NCBI RefSeq assembly: GCF_024168645.1
Contig: NZ_JALJWF010000001.1
Span: 3,413,501 to 3,477,500, forward strand
Source of the DNA: Pseudomonas sp. GGS8
GTDB taxonomy: Bacteria; Pseudomonadota; Gammaproteobacteria; Pseudomonadales; Pseudomonadaceae
DNA length: 64,000 nucleotides
Direction: 5' to 3'
The notes beneath the pieces were generated by a model. It was not told the DNA's origin and ran no database searches. It saw only the letters and a program-made list of their open reading frames with translations. This document shows positions 45,154 to 54,533 of the stretch, in pieces; position 1 is the first letter of the stretch; the number at the start of each line of letters is the position of its first letter. The translations under genes and the position numbers were made by a program.

Positions 45154-45840
45154 CTAGCCCTTGAGCTTCTCGGCAATCCAGATTGTATGACGGGTGCCTT
45201 TGTTGCCGTGGGCGAAGACTTGCACTTCCTCGGCCTTGAAGCCGGCCTTTTTCAGCTTGTCGGAAAACTGCCGGTCAGCGCTGGCTGACCACACTGCCAG
45301 CACGCCCTTTGGTCGCAGGGCCTTGGCACAGGCGCTCAGGCCGCCGGCGGAGTAGAGCCAGCTGTTGGCTTTCTGGGTCAGGCCTTCTGGGCCGTTGTCG
45401 ACGTCGAGCATGATTGCGTCGAAACCCTGCGGCTCGGCTTGCAGCACCTTGGCCACGTCTTCCATGCGGATGGCCGTACGCGGGTCGAGCAGCGGGTTGC
45501 CGGCTTTTTCTCCCAGCGGCCCACGGTTCCACTCCACCACGCCGGGCACCAGTTCGGCGACCACCACTTCAGCCGTCTTGCCCAAATGCTTGAGCGCCGA
45601 GGCGAGGGTGAAGCCCATGCCCAGGCCACCGATCAATACTCGCGAATTCGGCCGGCCGGCGACCTTGCGGCAGGGGATTTCGGCCAGGGCATCTTCAGAG
45701 CCGTGCATGCGGGTGTTCATCAACTGCCCGCCGTCACCGCCCTGAATCTTGATGACAAAGTCCTCGCCGTATTCGAACAGGCACAGGGCACCGCCGTTCT
45801 CAGGGATGGGGGTGGTGTCGAGCAGAACGAAACGTTTCAT
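45154..45840 (-). CDS. Spermidine synthase-like methyltransferase-fold protein
   Basis: A 228-residue protein with a Rossmann nucleotide-binding core: VLIGGLGMGFTLASALKHLG (about 73-92), acidic end VVVAELVPGVVEWN, and FDAIMLDVDNGPEG. It resembles spermidine synthase, but the conserved N-terminal substrate strands are short and no SAM decarboxylase is nearby, so polyamine synthesis is not assured. ATG 45840 with AGAGAG is chosen over an upstream frame to 45933. Confidence 0.75.
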   Translation of the reverse strand: MKRFVLLDTTPIPENGGALCLFEYGEDFVIKIQGGDGGQLMNTRMHGSEDALAEIPCRKVAGRPNSRVLIGGLGMGFTLASALKHLGKTAEVVVAELVPGVVEWNRGPLGEKAGNPLLDPRTAIRMEDVAKVLQAEPQGFDAIMLDVDNGPEGLTQKANSWLYSAGGLSACAKALRPKGVLAVWSASADRQFSDKLKKAGFKAEEVQVFAHGNKGTRHTIWIAEKLKG

Positions 45841-45935
45841 GGGGCTCTCTTGGGGAGAAATGGACAGACGGAAGAAGGCAAACGAGCGCAGTTGGGAGTA
45901 GCCTGCAAAAGACCACAAGGCAAACGGAGCCATTG

Positions 45936-46220
45936 ATGAAGCGCAGCATTCTAACGGCCATTGCCCTGGCCGCGCTCTCGATAACTGCAGTGCAGGCCCA
46001 GGAGCAGCAAACCATCCCCACCAGCCCCACGCCGATACCCGGTTCGCCCGGCACCGCCACGCCGACGCCGTACCCGCAGATTACCCCGACCATTGTGCCC
46101 AAGACCGGCAACGGTGGGCCACCGTTGTTGCCACCGATCGAAATGCCCAACCCGCCCAAGGACCAGACCTTGCCGGGCCTTGAGCCGAGCACGACCAAAA
46201 TCAAAACGCCGGGCGGTTAA
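45936..46220 (+). CDS. Small exported Pro/Thr-rich protein
   Basis: A 94-residue protein. Signal peptide 1-21 (cleaved after VQA), then a disordered chain rich in Pro, Thr and Gly (TPTPYPQITPTIVPKTGNGG). No family recognised. A CGGAG ribosome binding site lies before ATG 45936. Its end overlaps the convergent cNMP-binding gene by 4 bases. Likely a periplasmic or surface linker-like protein; function unknown. Confidence 0.7.
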   Translation: MKRSILTAIALAALSITAVQAQEQQTIPTSPTPIPGSPGTATPTPYPQITPTIVPKTGNGGPPLLPPIEMPNPPKDQTLPGLEPSTTKIKTPGG

Positions 46221-46684
46221 TGCGAGAGCAGTTGCCCATCGGCCATGCGCAAGCGTTTGGAGAGGGAGACGGCGAGGGCGCGGATGATCTTGGCGGCGAT
46301 TTTCGGCGCCTCGTTGAGCATCTTTTCCAGGGAGTCCTTGCCCAGGTTGAGCAACTGGCAGTTGCTCGCGGCCACACAACTGGCTGAGCGCCGTTCGCCG
46401 TCGAGCACGGCCATTTCGCCGAACGCCCGTCCGCTGCGCAAGGTGGCCATGGTCACCCGTTGCCCTTCGCTGTTGGTCTTTTGCACCGCGACCTGGCCGG
46501 TGTGGATGATGCACATGAAACTGCCGGCATCGCCCTCACGGAAAATCTCTTCGCCTTCGGCGATGGTGCTGATGCTGAAGTAACCCGAAGCCGCCACGAA
46601 GTCCGCCGGCAGCAGTTGATCGAACAGGCCGCAGTCCATCAGCCAGTCGCGAATTTCTTTGTTCAGTAAGGTCGGTTCTGACAT
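46217..46684 (-). CDS. Cyclic nucleotide-binding domain protein
   Basis: A 155-residue protein made of a single CRP/FNR-type cNMP-binding domain (about 20-135) with no DNA-binding helix-turn-helix. The phosphate-binding cassette reads FGEMAVLDGERRSAS, with the Glu and Arg expected to contact a cyclic nucleotide. GEEIFREGDAGSFMCIIHTG is the preceding strand pair. A stand-alone sensor or regulatory subunit; partner unknown. Confidence 0.82.
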   Translation of the reverse strand: MSEPTLLNKEIRDWLMDCGLFDQLLPADFVAASGYFSISTIAEGEEIFREGDAGSFMCIIHTGQVAVQKTNSEGQRVTMATLRSGRAFGEMAVLDGERRSASCVAASNCQLLNLGKDSLEKMLNEAPKIAAKIIRALAVSLSKRLRMADGQLLSH

Positions 46685-46742
46685 GTTGTCACGGTCTTTT
46701 TTTGTGGTCTTTTACAGGGCGGGCCTTCAGTCATCAATCGTC

Positions 46743-46838
46743 CCCTGTGGGAGCGGGCTTGCCCGCGATGACGATGCCACAGCCAATGTTGATGTTGAAT
46801 GTGACGGCCTCATCGCGGGCAAGCCCGCTCCCACAGGG
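46743..46838. repeat. REP-like pair (CCTGTGGGAGCGGGC family)
   Basis: CCCTGTGGGAGCGGGCTTGC with CCGCGATG and its inverted partner CATCGCGGGCAAGCCCGCTC with CCACAGGG. The near-perfect arms are separated by about 36 bases. It lies upstream of the cNMP-binding gene and downstream of the oligopeptidase gene. Confidence 0.85.
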
Positions 46839-46896
46839 TGTGTGTCGTGTCGGGTCCGGCGTCTGGTGTTAAGACCGGGACGCCGGGCCAAGTTCC

Positions 46897-48951
46897 TCAG
46901 GCAATGCCCAAAACCTTTAAAACAAATGCGTATTCGAGGGCTACGTCACGTAATCCCTGGTAACGACCGCTCATCCCGCCATGCCCGGCGCCCAATTCAG
47001 TCTTGAGCAGCAGCGGGGTGTTGTCGGTTTTGGTCGCGCGCAATTTCGCCACCCATTTGGCCGCTTCCCAGTACTGCACGCGACTGTCGTTGTAGCCGGC
47101 GATCACCAGCGTCGCCGGATAGGCTTGGGCGGTGACATTTTCGTATGGGGCGTAGGCCTTGATTCGATCATAGACGTCCGGTTCTTGCGGGTTGCCCCAT
47201 TCGTCGTATTCAGTGACGGTCAGCGGCAGCTCCGGGTCGAGCATGGTGTTGAGCACGTCGACGAACGGCACTTCGGCGATCGCCGCGCCGAACAGCTCCG
47301 GCCGCTGATTGAGCACCGCGCCGATCAGCAGGCCACCGGCGCTGCCGCCGCTGATTGCCAGTTGCGATGAAGTGGTGAAACGGTTGGCGATCAGGTGTTC
47401 GGCGCAGGCGATGAAGTCGCTGAAGGTGTTGTGCTTGTGTTCCTGCTTGCCGGCGCGATACCAGGCTTCGCCCAATTCACCGCCGCCGCGTACATGCGCG
47501 ATGGCAAACGCCATGCCGCGATCCAGCAGGCTCAGGCGGGCGTGGGAGAACCACGGGTCGAGGCTTTCACCGTAAGCGCCGTAGCCGTACAGATAAAGCG
47601 GCGTCGGTTTACCGAGGAATTCGCGTTTGACCACCAGGCTGATCGGCACTTGTGTACCGTCCGGGGCCGTGGCCCAAAGCCGCTGGCTGACATATGCGTC
47701 GGCATCGAACGGGCCGAGCACCGGGGTTTCCTTGAGCACTTTCTGCTCGCCGGTGGCCAGAATCAGTTGGCGGATTTGCGCTGGACGGTTCAAGGCCTCG
47801 TAGCGCAGACGGATTCTGTCGCTGACAAATTCCAGGCTGTTCTGCACATGCAGGCTGTAGGCCGCGTCCGGTAATTGCACGCGATACGGCGGCAGGCCTT
47901 GTGGGCGGATTTCAATGATCGGCAGGCCCCCTTCACGCAGGCTCAAGGTCATGGCCTCGGCGTTCAGGCTCATGCCATCGATCATCACCGTGTCGCTGTG
48001 GGGAATCAGGATCTGCCAGTCGGCTTCGGTCGGCGCGACGCCGGTGTCGACCGCCTGGTACAAGGCGAAGTTGATGCCGTCGCGGTTGGTGCGGATCAGC
48101 CACGTCCACTCGCCATCGAGTTTGCCGTGGTCGACATCGTATTCATGGTCTTCGACCCGCGGCGCCAGGCAGGTAAAGGCCTGATGCGGCAGCGAGGCGT
48201 CGAGCACCCAGACTTCGCTGGTGGTTTTGCTGCCCAGCGACAACAGCAATTGCCGTTCGGAACTGGAGCGGTAGCAGTGCAGGAAGAATCGGCCGTCCGG
48301 CTCATGGAACACTTCTTCGGCCGCGGTGCCGTCCAGCCGATAGCGGAACAGCTTGTGCGGGCGATGGGTGTCGTCGAGTTCGCCGAAAAACAGCGTCAGG
48401 CTGTCGTTGGCCCAGGTCATGCTGCCGTCGCAGTCCTGGAACTCCAGCTCGCTGACACGGCCGCTGGATAACTCCTTCACGAACAGCGTGTAAATTTCTT
48501 CGCCCGAAGAATCGATACTGTAGGCCAGGCGCTGGTGGTCCGGGCTGATGCTGAACGCGCCCAGGGAAAAGAAACCGCCCTTGGCCAGCTCGTTCGGATC
48601 GAGCAGCAGGAGTTCCTGGCTTTCGTCGATGCGCAGGCTGCCATCGGTCGGACGTGGGCAGCGGTAGTGGCGGACGTATTCGTCACCGGCGGTGGTGCGG
48701 GTGTAATACAGGTACGGACCCCAGGGCGAGGGCAACGACAGATCGGTTTCGAGAATCCGGCTCTTGATCTCTTCGAACAGGGTTTCGCGCAGCCCGGCCT
48801 GATCGGCGGTTTGCGCCTCTTGATAGCGGTTTTCAGCTTTCAGGTAATCGAGCACTGCGTCGGTGTCGCGCTCCTGCAGCCAGGCATACGGGTCATCGCC
48901 GTCGGCCTTGTGGGCAATCGGGGCGCTAGTGACGTTGGCGGATAAGGGCAT
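46897..48951 (-). CDS. ptrB: Oligopeptidase B-type S9 peptidase
   Basis: A 684-residue prolyl-oligopeptidase-family serine peptidase. The N-terminal beta-propeller (about 70-400) gates the active site. The catalytic alpha/beta-hydrolase domain has Ser537 in GGSAGG, Asp in IAGYNDSRVQYWE and His in LGAGHGGMSGR. Length and the ending fit oligopeptidase B, which cleaves small peptides after Arg/Lys in the cytoplasm. No signal peptide is visible. Single gene flanked by repeats. Confidence 0.93.
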   Translation of the reverse strand: MPLSANVTSAPIAHKADGDDPYAWLQERDTDAVLDYLKAENRYQEAQTADQAGLRETLFEEIKSRILETDLSLPSPWGPYLYYTRTTAGDEYVRHYRCPRPTDGSLRIDESQELLLLDPNELAKGGFFSLGAFSISPDHQRLAYSIDSSGEEIYTLFVKELSSGRVSELEFQDCDGSMTWANDSLTLFFGELDDTHRPHKLFRYRLDGTAAEEVFHEPDGRFFLHCYRSSSERQLLLSLGSKTTSEVWVLDASLPHQAFTCLAPRVEDHEYDVDHGKLDGEWTWLIRTNRDGINFALYQAVDTGVAPTEADWQILIPHSDTVMIDGMSLNAEAMTLSLREGGLPIIEIRPQGLPPYRVQLPDAAYSLHVQNSLEFVSDRIRLRYEALNRPAQIRQLILATGEQKVLKETPVLGPFDADAYVSQRLWATAPDGTQVPISLVVKREFLGKPTPLYLYGYGAYGESLDPWFSHARLSLLDRGMAFAIAHVRGGGELGEAWYRAGKQEHKHNTFSDFIACAEHLIANRFTTSSQLAISGGSAGGLLIGAVLNQRPELFGAAIAEVPFVDVLNTMLDPELPLTVTEYDEWGNPQEPDVYDRIKAYAPYENVTAQAYPATLVIAGYNDSRVQYWEAAKWVAKLRATKTDNTPLLLKTELGAGHGGMSGRYQGLRDVALEYAFVLKVLGIA

Positions 48952-48991
48952 GAATGGCTCTCGAACAAAGTACGGAATAGGGGCTTCGCAA

Positions 48992-49170
48992 CCTGTGGAA
49001 GCGGGCTTGTGGTGAGGGGGCTAGTCTGTGGTGAGGGGGCTTGCCCCCGTTGAACTGCGCAGCAGTTCCTTTTTTGGGGCCGCTTCGCAGCCCAACGGGG
49101 GCAAGCCCCCTCGCCACATAAGCCCCTCACACAGACAAGCCCCCTCGCCACACAAGCTCGCTCCCACAGG
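48992..49170. repeat. Multi-module composite palindrome cluster
   Basis: Outer arms CCTGTGGAAGCGGGCTTGTG / CTCGCTCCCACAGG enclose several copies of GTGAGGGGGCTTG and CAAGCCCCCTCGCCAC (at about 49009, 49030, 49102 and 49137). Unlike the other copies, at least two extra half-units are present on each side. With flanks it fills most of the 302 bases between ptrB and the next gene. Confidence 0.8.
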
Positions 49171-49253
49171 GTCTGTGTCTTGCCCGACTGGTATTGGGAC
49201 AAGCCTGATGTGCGAAAAGTCGTTACTATAAGCGTCTCTTTGCCTGCCTTGCC

Positions 49254-49751
49254 ATGGACACCATGACCGAGAACGACTATCTGATCGCCTGGGGCCTCTA
49301 CGCCTTTGCCGCTTTAGGCTGCCTGTTGGTGTGGATGCGCATCACCCGCTGGATGTGGCGCTGGCTGTGTGAGCCGCTGCGGCTGCTGATGGCGGTGTTG
49401 CTGTTCAGCCCGACCATCATCGACCCGGTGAAGGAAAAGGTCGCCCCGGCCATTGCCATTACTGCGCTCGATCTGCTGTTCAAGGTCGGCAACAACGCCT
49501 GGCGGGCGATTTCCGACCTGTTCATGTACGGCATGATTGCCTTCGGCATTTATCTGGTTTTCGTGGCGATCCGTTTCCCCATCGAGCGCGCCTCCAAGGC
49601 TCGCAAGGAGCGGGCGGAGGCCGCCAAGGCTGCGGCGCGTGCCGACGAGCCTGAAGGCGATCAACCGTTCGGCGGCGCTGGCGATGATCGTTACGGCCGG
49701 CCACCGGTGCCGAGCAACCCGCAGCGACTGCGGGTCGAGCCGCGTCTGTAA
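49254..49751 (+). CDS. Hypothetical membrane protein (three hydrophobic segments)
   Basis: A 165-residue protein of unknown function with hydrophobic segments at about 7-24, 37-52 and 85-104, then a charged, Ala/Glu/Arg-rich C-terminal tail (about 108-165). ATG 49254 and 49263 are both possible; neither has a clear ribosome binding site. It lies upstream of the amidotransferase gene on the same strand (32-base gap), an arrangement recalled from other pseudomonads. Confidence 0.72.
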   Translation: MDTMTENDYLIAWGLYAFAALGCLLVWMRITRWMWRWLCEPLRLLMAVLLFSPTIIDPVKEKVAPAIAITALDLLFKVGNNAWRAISDLFMYGMIAFGIYLVFVAIRFPIERASKARKERAEAAKAAARADEPEGDQPFGGAGDDRYGRPPVPSNPQRLRVEPRL

Positions 49752-49783
49752 CTGTGCCCCTGCCTTTCATCGAGAGTCCGAGC

Positions 49784-50560
49784 ATGTGTGAGTTATTGGG
49801 CATGAGCGCCAATGTCCCGACCGATATCGTGTTCAGCTTCACCGGGCTGATGCAGCGCGGCGGCCGCACCGGGCCGCACCGTGACGGTTGGGGCATCGCT
49901 TTCTATGAAGGCCGTGGCCTGCGGTTGTTTCAGGACCCGGCGGCGAGCAGCGAGTCGGAAGTGGCGAACCTGGTGCAGCGCTATCCGATCAAGAGCGAAG
50001 TGGTAATCGGGCACATCCGCCAGGCCAATGTCGGCAAGGTCTGCCTGTCCAACACCCACCCGTTCGTGCGCGAGTTGTGGGGCCGCAACTGGTGTTTCGC
50101 CCACAACGGCCAGTTGGCCGACTTCAACCCGACCGCCAGTTTCTACCGTCCCGTCGGCGATACCGACAGCGAAGCGGCGTTCTGTGATCTGCTTAACCGG
50201 GTGCGTGCTGCGTTCCCCGAGCCGGTAGAAATTGAAGAATTGCTGCCGGACCTGGTGGCCGCTTGCGCCGAGTACCGCAGCAAAGGCGTGTTCAATTGCT
50301 TGCTCAGCGACGGCGACTGGCTGTTCTGCTACTGCTCGACCAAACTGGCGCAAATCACTCGCCGTGCCCCGTTCGGCCCGGCACGCTTGAAGGACGTCGA
50401 TGTGATCGTCGACTTCCAGGCCGAAACCACGCCCAACGACGTGGTCACGGTGATCGCCACCGAACCCTTGACCGAAAATGAAACCTGGACCCGCTACGAA
50501 CCGGGCCAATGGAGCCTTTGGCGACGCGGCGAATGCGTCAGCCAGGGCAAGACCGAATAA
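49784..50560 (+). CDS. Class II glutamine amidotransferase (YafJ-like)
   Basis: A 258-residue Ntn-type glutamine amidotransferase. Met is followed at once by the nucleophile Cys2 ([14 protein letters not shown]). [18 protein letters not shown] and [13 protein letters not shown] segments, and [12 protein letters not shown] with the oxyanion Asn-Gly, are typical. It has no synthetase domain, as in YafJ. The acceptor is unknown. ATG 49784 is required to expose Cys2; an upstream start at 49754 would bury it. Confidence 0.9.
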   Translation: MCELLGMSANVPTDIVFSFTGLMQRGGRTGPHRDGWGIAFYEGRGLRLFQDPAASSESEVANLVQRYPIKSEVVIGHIRQANVGKVCLSNTHPFVRELWGRNWCFAHNGQLADFNPTASFYRPVGDTDSEAAFCDLLNRVRAAFPEPVEIEELLPDLVAACAEYRSKGVFNCLLSDGDWLFCYCSTKLAQITRRAPFGPARLKDVDVIVDFQAETTPNDVVTVIATEPLTENETWTRYEPGQWSLWRRGECVSQGKTE

Positions 50561-50573
50561 GGATCTCTCCCCC

Positions 50574-51116
50574 ATGTTGCTCAGTTATCTACGGCTGGTG
50601 TTGTTTGCGGCTGGCCTGTTGATCGGTGTCCAGGTGCCTGGGTTCATCAATGACTATGCCAAGCGGGTCGAGGCGCATCTGATCGAGGCGCAAAGCGGTT
50701 TGAGCGGTTTTCAGGGCACTGCCAATCAGTTTTTCAAGGGCGACATGCAGGCGCTGGTGGCCCATTACCGTGCCAGCGAAGACCCGATCTTTCGCAGCGA
50801 TGCCGACAGCCTGAGCTCCTTGCTCACCCGTCAACTGGCCCTCGACAAGCAATTCCAGGCGATGCAGGGCCCGTGGTACATCCGTTTCCTGCAAGTGGTG
50901 CTGGCGGCCGACCCGGACATTCGCAAGGAAACCTGGAACGGCTACAGCTACCAGATCCTGCTGACACCGGAAGCGATGATCTGGGGTATGAGCGGCGCGT
51001 TGCTGCTGTCGTTCGGCATTGAATGCCTGTTCCGGTTGATCGACTGGGTGGTGCTGGGCGGCAAGCGCCTGCGCCAGAGCCGGCCGATCGAAGAGCGGGA
51101 TTTGCGCGGGTTGTAA
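50574..51116 (+). CDS. DUF2937 family membrane protein
   Basis: A 180-residue protein with a hydrophobic helix at about 2-21 and another at about 131-155; the region between is helical and probably periplasmic. The layout and RVEAHLIEAQSGLSGFQGTA match DUF2937, function unknown. ATG 50574 is 13 bases after the amidotransferase stop, so it is the third gene of the same operon. Confidence 0.78.
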   Translation: MLLSYLRLVLFAAGLLIGVQVPGFINDYAKRVEAHLIEAQSGLSGFQGTANQFFKGDMQALVAHYRASEDPIFRSDADSLSSLLTRQLALDKQFQAMQGPWYIRFLQVVLAADPDIRKETWNGYSYQILLTPEAMIWGMSGALLLSFGIECLFRLIDWVVLGGKRLRQSRPIEERDLRGL

Positions 51117-51120
51117 CACT

Positions 51121-51197
51121 GGAGCCGACTTGCTGGCGATTGCCGCGACACGGTAGGCCTGGCCGATCGCATCGCTGGCAAGCCGGCTCCGGTTTTT
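51121..51197. terminator. Palindromic bidirectional terminator
   Basis: GGAGCCGACTTGCTGGCGAT pairs with ATCGC..TGGCAAGCCGGCTCC, followed by GGTTTTT. It lies between the convergent DUF2937 and TonB-receptor genes. Confidence 0.75.
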
Positions 51198-53307
51198 ACC
51201 AATCGACCGAGTAGCTCATGCTCAGCGTGCGGCCTTCGGCATTGGCGTACGGTGCTCTGGCGTTGGCCTGGGTGAACAGGTTCTGGTACGTGCGGTTGGT
51301 CAGGTTGTACACGCCGCCTTCAAGACGACCTACCGGTAGTTGCACGGAGCCGAGCAGGTCCACCAGCGTATAGCCTTCGATCTCGCGTCCATTGTTGTCC
51401 TTGGCGGCGGCATCGTAATTGGCCAAACGCATGCCTTGCAGGCGAAGCGTGTAGTCGTCTTCGGTGTAGCCGACGAACAGTGTGGTCTTGGCGGGTGAAA
51501 TGCGCGTGGCTGGCAGATCGATCCATTTGCCGTTCTGCTCGGTCTCGCCTTTGGCCCAGGCATAAGTGCCACCCACCGACCAGTGATCGGTCGCGCGGTA
51601 GGTCAGGCTGTTTTCGATGCCGCGAACCCGCTCTTTCTGGTTGATCAGGCGCAATACGCGATCATTGGCATCGTAGAACTGTGTCACGTCCGAGGTGTTT
51701 TCGTACACGGTGACGTCGGCTTGCCACTGGTCCCAGTTGCCACGCCAGCCCAACTCGTAACTGTCGACCTTGATCGCCTGGGCGTTAAGACTCTGGATGT
51801 CGAAGGTGCTGCTGACGTCACGCATGAAGCGCTGAATGTCCGGCAGCGAAAACCCCTGGCTGTAATTGGCGAAGACGTCCTGGTTTTCACTCAGGTGGTA
51901 GACCGCCCCCAGGTTGTACAGCGTGGCATCGTATTTGAGGGTGTCACCGGGCAGCGTTGCGCTTATGCCGGTCTGGACGATCTGACCATAGGCGATGCTG
52001 TCGGAGACCTCGCTTTCGATCCATTCGCGGCGCACACCGCCACGCAAGGTCCAGTCACCAATGTCCCAGGACATCTGCCCGAACAGCGATTTGGTGGTGG
52101 TTTCGATGTCCGGACCCAGCTCGTAGGTGGTGCCGGTCTTGGTGTAGTTCAGGCCATTGAGCGTGTATTGATCACCTCGTTGGCGCGAGCGCTCATTGTC
52201 ATAGTCGGCGCCCCAGACCAGATTGCCCGTGGCGCTGCCGATCGCTGGCAGTGGCGTGTCGATGGCCGCGCGCAGGCCGTAGACATCCTGCACACTGTTG
52301 TTGTCGGAGATCCCGGCCTTGCCCCGCGACAGGTCCGGAAAGAACAGTGCATCGGCGCGGCGCCAGTAGCTTTCCAGTTGCAGGCCCTGACCGTAGAAGT
52401 CCTTGTCGGTGTAGTTGAGGTTGACCGCCTGGTTATGGGTGTAGGGTTGGTCGTCGAGTTTCAGCCCTTTGACTGCCACGGCTTGCTGCGAGTTTTTTGG
52501 GTCTTTGGTGTAGCCGGTGTCCTGCTGGTCCTTGTAGTCCTGCAGCGACAGGCTGAGTTTTTTGTCGGCATCCAGTTCGTAACCGAAACGACCTTGCAGG
52601 TCATAGGTTTCGGTGTCCATGTTGCTGCCCTGGGAGGTGTCCTGAGGGATGCGGTTGCCGTTGCCATCGAACTGATCGTTGCGCTGGGTCAGGTCGGCAG
52701 ACACATACCAGTCCAACGCATCCTTGCGCCCGGTGGCACTCTGAAAGGCTTCGTAGGCGAAGCCTTTTCTATTGAGGTTGTTGCCGCTGGTCAGGCCCAG
52801 TTTGCTGCTGTAGGCAATGTCCTGGCCCTGATTGCGCTTGGTGATGATGTTGATGATGCCGCCTGAAGCACCAGCACCGTAAATGCTGCTGGCGCCGGAG
52901 ATCACTTCGATGCGTTCGATGCTGGCCGGGGCGATGCTGTTGAGCTGACGGAAGTTGTCACGCGTGGCGTTCTGCGATACGCCGTCGATCAACACCAGCA
53001 TGTTGCGCCCGCGCAGGGTCTGACCGAAGTTGCTCATGCCGCCGCTGGACGGCGCAATACCCGGGACCAATTGCCCGAGGATGTCGGAGACCCGGCGACC
53101 CGCGCCGCTCTGCTCACGGACTTGCTGTTCGTCGATCACCTGGACCGAGCCCGGAATCGAGGCGATGCTCGCCTCGCTGCGGGTCGCGGAGACGACGGTG
53201 GCTTGCATGTTCAAGGTGCCGGGCTGCTGCTCGGTATCCTCGGCCCAGGTCTGGGCGCTGAAGGTACCGAGTAGCGGGATCAGCAGGGAGAGTTTGGTTC
53301 GGGTCAT
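51196..53307 (-). CDS. TonB-dependent siderophore receptor
   Basis: A 703-residue outer-membrane receptor. Signal peptide 1-22 (cleaved after TWA), then a TonB-box-like MQATVVSATR (34-43). The plug domain (about 45-160) includes LRGRNMLVLIDGVSQNATRD, and the 22-strand barrel ends LSMSYSVDW with the terminal aromatic. ATG 53307 is chosen; the frame stays open to 53751, but that part overlaps the MFS gene and is not receptor-like. It is the last gene of the NIS siderophore operon, 14 bases after the MFS gene, and probably imports the product. Confidence 0.93.
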   Translation of the reverse strand: MTRTKLSLLIPLLGTFSAQTWAEDTEQQPGTLNMQATVVSATRSEASIASIPGSVQVIDEQQVREQSGAGRRVSDILGQLVPGIAPSSGGMSNFGQTLRGRNMLVLIDGVSQNATRDNFRQLNSIAPASIERIEVISGASSIYGAGASGGIINIITKRNQGQDIAYSSKLGLTSGNNLNRKGFAYEAFQSATGRKDALDWYVSADLTQRNDQFDGNGNRIPQDTSQGSNMDTETYDLQGRFGYELDADKKLSLSLQDYKDQQDTGYTKDPKNSQQAVAVKGLKLDDQPYTHNQAVNLNYTDKDFYGQGLQLESYWRRADALFFPDLSRGKAGISDNNSVQDVYGLRAAIDTPLPAIGSATGNLVWGADYDNERSRQRGDQYTLNGLNYTKTGTTYELGPDIETTTKSLFGQMSWDIGDWTLRGGVRREWIESEVSDSIAYGQIVQTGISATLPGDTLKYDATLYNLGAVYHLSENQDVFANYSQGFSLPDIQRFMRDVSSTFDIQSLNAQAIKVDSYELGWRGNWDQWQADVTVYENTSDVTQFYDANDRVLRLINQKERVRGIENSLTYRATDHWSVGGTYAWAKGETEQNGKWIDLPATRISPAKTTLFVGYTEDDYTLRLQGMRLANYDAAAKDNNGREIEGYTLVDLLGSVQLPVGRLEGGVYNLTNRTYQNLFTQANARAPYANAEGRTLSMSYSVDW

Positions 53308-53321
53308 GACGTGGTCTTTTT

Positions 53322-54533
53322 TTAGTTTTGATAAGTGTGGGGCGATAAGGTCGAGCGGTCGGGCGTGGCGTTGAACGACCGCACCCAGCGGATTCCGATG
53401 GCGGCTATGGCGTAGGTCAGCGCCACCAGCCAGAAGCTGTAGGCCAGGCCGACCAGGCCCATGCCGATCCCGCCAAGGACGACACCGAGCAGGGCTCCAG
53501 CCTTTGCCGCGCTGTTGCCCAGGCCAAGCGCGAAACCCTGCTGGGTTGTGGAAATGGTGTTGGCGATCAGGGCATAGGCGACGGGCAGCAGAGCGCCTTG
53601 CCAGATGCCCCAGACGAGTCGGCTGACGAGAAACCCCAGCCATTCGTTGGCCAATGCCGTGGCCGCCAGCGTCAGGGCACATAACCAGGCCACGCCTTCG
53701 ATGACGCGCAAGGTGTAGGCCGGCTGCCAGCGGTCGAACAGGCGTCCCCACAGCGGAGCGGAAATGGCCAGGGTCGCGGCGCTCGCCGCGTAGGTGGCAC
53801 CGATCAGCCAGCTTGGGGCCTGCAGAATGTTCGCGACGTACAGGGCGTAGAACGACTGCGGCATCATCTTCGCCGCCTGGATCAACACGATCACCAACAG
53901 GATTCCACTGAGCCAGCCTTTGGGCAGGGCCACCGGCTCAACAGATTTTTTCTTCGCGGTTCGCGCCTTGTCGGCTGGCAGGAAAAAACTCCCCAGTGCG
54001 CACAGCAGGCAAATCGCCGTCGCGCCATAACACAGCAAGGCAAACCCCGAGACGTCCATCAGCCAGCCACCCAGCACCGGGCCGATCAACGAGCCGACGG
54101 CCGTTGCCGATTGCAGGCGGGCCAGGGTGTGACCCCGTCTGGTACTGTCGCAACAGGCCAACGCATAGGCTTGCGCGGCCGCGAGAAAACCGGCCAATGC
54201 GCCTTGCATCACGCGAATACCCACCAGCAGCCACGGGTCGAGGGTGATGGCCGCCAACCCTTGGCACAGCGCGAGGGCCAGCAACGCCCGAACGATCATC
54301 GGTTTGTGTCCGGTGCGATCCCCCAACCGGCCCCACATGGGGGTCAGGAGCATGGCCGCCAGCATCGGGCCGGCATAGACCATCGCCGATAACAGCGCGG
54401 TGTAACCGGCGCCCTCGGGCCCAAGCAGATGCTGGATCTGCAAGGGCCAGAACGGGCCGCTCATTTCCATGGCGCCCATGGAGACAAACTGGATGACGAT
54501 CAGCAGTCGCAGGGCGCGACCGTCAGCGTGCAT
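53322..54533 (-). CDS. MFS exporter, probable siderophore efflux
   Basis: A 403-residue MFS protein with twelve predicted helices. The loop 2-3 motif is in MWGRLGDRTGHKPM, with a related AKAGALLG/SAAKAG region in the second half. Its position between a siderophore synthetase (11-base overlap) and a TonB receptor matches siderophore exporters such as LbtB and FslB. The direction of transport is inferred from context. Confidence 0.85.
   Translation of the reverse strand: MHADGRALRLLIVIQFVSMGAMEMSGPFWPLQIQHLLGPEGAGYTALLSAMVYAGPMLAAMLLTPMWGRLGDRTGHKPMIVRALLALALCQGLAAITLDPWLLVGIRVMQGALAGFLAAAQAYALACCDSTRRGHTLARLQSATAVGSLIGPVLGGWLMDVSGFALLCYGATAICLLCALGSFFLPADKARTAKKKSVEPVALPKGWLSGILLVIVLIQAAKMMPQSFYALYVANILQAPSWLIGATYAASAATLAISAPLWGRLFDRWQPAYTLRVIEGVAWLCALTLAATALANEWLGFLVSRLVWGIWQGALLPVAYALIANTISTTQQGFALGLGNSAAKAGALLGVVLGGIGMGLVGLAYSFWLVALTYAIAAIGIRWVRSFNATPDRSTLSPHTYQN

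Noticed and set aside
44613..46838. Recurrent GGGCAAGCCCGCTCCCACA units considered as a CRISPR-like array
   Set aside because: Units occur as isolated inverted pairs between genes, not as evenly spaced direct repeats with unique spacers.
53308..53751. N-terminal extension of the TonB receptor frame
   Set aside because: It overlaps the MFS gene, adds sequence unlike any receptor, and the internal ATG at 53307 begins a proper signal peptide.
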